Positions 22,263 through 22,473 of a stretch of DNA of 22,473 nt are shown one piece after another (within the stretch, counting starts at the first letter, position 1; every line of letters begins with the position of its first letter). A program made the position numbers and the translations under genes. Source of the DNA: an uncultured Lachnospiraceae bacterium (GTDB lineage Bacteria > Bacillota > Clostridia > Lachnospirales > Lachnospiraceae); assembly GCA_947367855.1 (NCBI GenBank), contig CANBFE010000043.1:1-22473 (forward strand). The letters are read 5' to 3'. Under the pieces are notes generated by a model. It searched no databases and was not told the origin of the DNA. It saw nothing but the letters and a program-made list of their open reading frames with translations.

Positions 22263-22473
22263 TATACTGACAACAGGCTGTCCGCCAGTTTTTCAACTTC
22301 CTCTATCGTCAGTTCAGACCCCGCTGCAATTTCCTCATATGATAATTTATTCATACGCAAAAAACGCTTAGCTGTCTCAATCTTTGACTCGTATATTTCA
22401 CTTTCAACATAAGACTTCATTACCTCTTGCTCATCATACAATACCATCATGATATCCACAACCTCCTTCTCTT
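22262..22473 (-). CDS. Rpn / PD-(D/E)XK nuclease family protein, C-terminal end only
   Basis: The frame is open to the window edge (EKEVVDIMMVLYDEQEVMKS) and ends FLRMNKLSYEEIAAG, then SELTIEEVEKLADSLLSV. This alternation of a charged helix (ESEIYESKIETAKR) and a short helix-turn-helix-like tail (SYEEIAAGSELTIEEV) is the typical C-terminus of the Rpn (recombination-promoting nuclease, also annotated PD-(D/E)XK transposase) family in Clostridia. The nuclease core lies outside the window. The GGAGG at 22460-22466 is inside the reading frame and need not be a real start. A strong terminator follows at 22085-22122. Confidence 0.65.
   Translation of the reverse strand, partial: EKEVVDIMMVLYDEQEVMKSYVESEIYESKIETAKRFLRMNKLSYEEIAAGSELTIEEVEKLADSLLSV

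Noticed and set aside
1..22473. CRISPR array, tRNA, rRNA or riboswitch
   Set aside because: No regularly spaced repeats, no cloverleaf with a CCA-end region, and no recognisable riboswitch core were seen on reading both strands.

Overview
The window looks like a chromosomal segment of a Gram-positive anaerobe of the Clostridia, most likely Lachnospiraceae. This is inferred from strong AAGGAGG-type ribosome binding sites, lipobox lipoproteins, the gene families present (DUF3737, cyclophilin-like lipoproteins, Fe-S aldo/keto reductase, LysR-flavodoxin clusters) and an IS256-type element. No rRNA, tRNA or CRISPR array was seen. Nearly everything is read from the minus strand; the only clear plus-strand gene is a LysR regulator at 19212-20117.

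Region A (about 1-10.98 kb) is an intact minus-strand run. From upstream to downstream it holds a lipoprotein of the choloylglycine hydrolase / linear-amide C-N hydrolase type, a PaaK/CapK-like adenylate-forming ligase, an ABC ATPase, a two-FtsX-domain ABC permease, a cyclophilin-like lipoprotein, a DUF3737 beta-helix protein, a MATE exporter, a LysE-type exporter and a second cyclophilin-like lipoprotein. Several spacings are very short or overlap, so at least parts are operonic. The group mixes one adenylating enzyme, three exporters and three surface-anchored proteins; no pathway is known to me for it.

Region B (about 11.0-18.95 kb) was a second minus-strand cluster of redox and hydrolase genes facing the LysR regulator. 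It is largely decayed. Intact members are a CMD-cupin protein, a metallo-beta-lactamase-fold hydrolase, an OmpR-type response regulator and a small helical protein. Broken members are an alpha/beta hydrolase (frameshift plus a deletion of the nucleophile region), a second choloylglycine-hydrolase-like gene (frameshift), an Fe-S aldo/keto reductase (palindromic insertion plus frameshift), a histidine kinase (5' deletion plus nonsense codon), an iron alcohol dehydrogenase (only about 50 codons left, fused to the kinase) and a flavodoxin-like gene (frameshift). Some single-base shifts could be sequencing errors. The large deletions and the insertion cannot be.

Region C (about 18.85-19.2 kb) is the divergent control region: two sigma-A-like promoters, a perfect 10-bp inverted repeat just downstream of the leftward promoter, and two large hairpins in the LysR leader. 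A 19-bp sequence around the leftward -35 box recurs upstream of the hydrolase lipoprotein of region A, hinting at a shared regulator.

Region D (about 20.15-22.47 kb) is mobile-element debris: an internally deleted IS256-type element with both ends, a split replication-primase-like gene, and the 3' end of an Rpn/PD-(D/E)XK nuclease gene with a strong terminator.

The most unusual theme is short palindromic DNA in or beside genes: one in-frame inside the hydrolase lipoprotein, one with an apparent 3-bp target duplication inside the aldo/keto reductase, a pair between the hydrolase and ligase genes, and a pair in the LysR leader.
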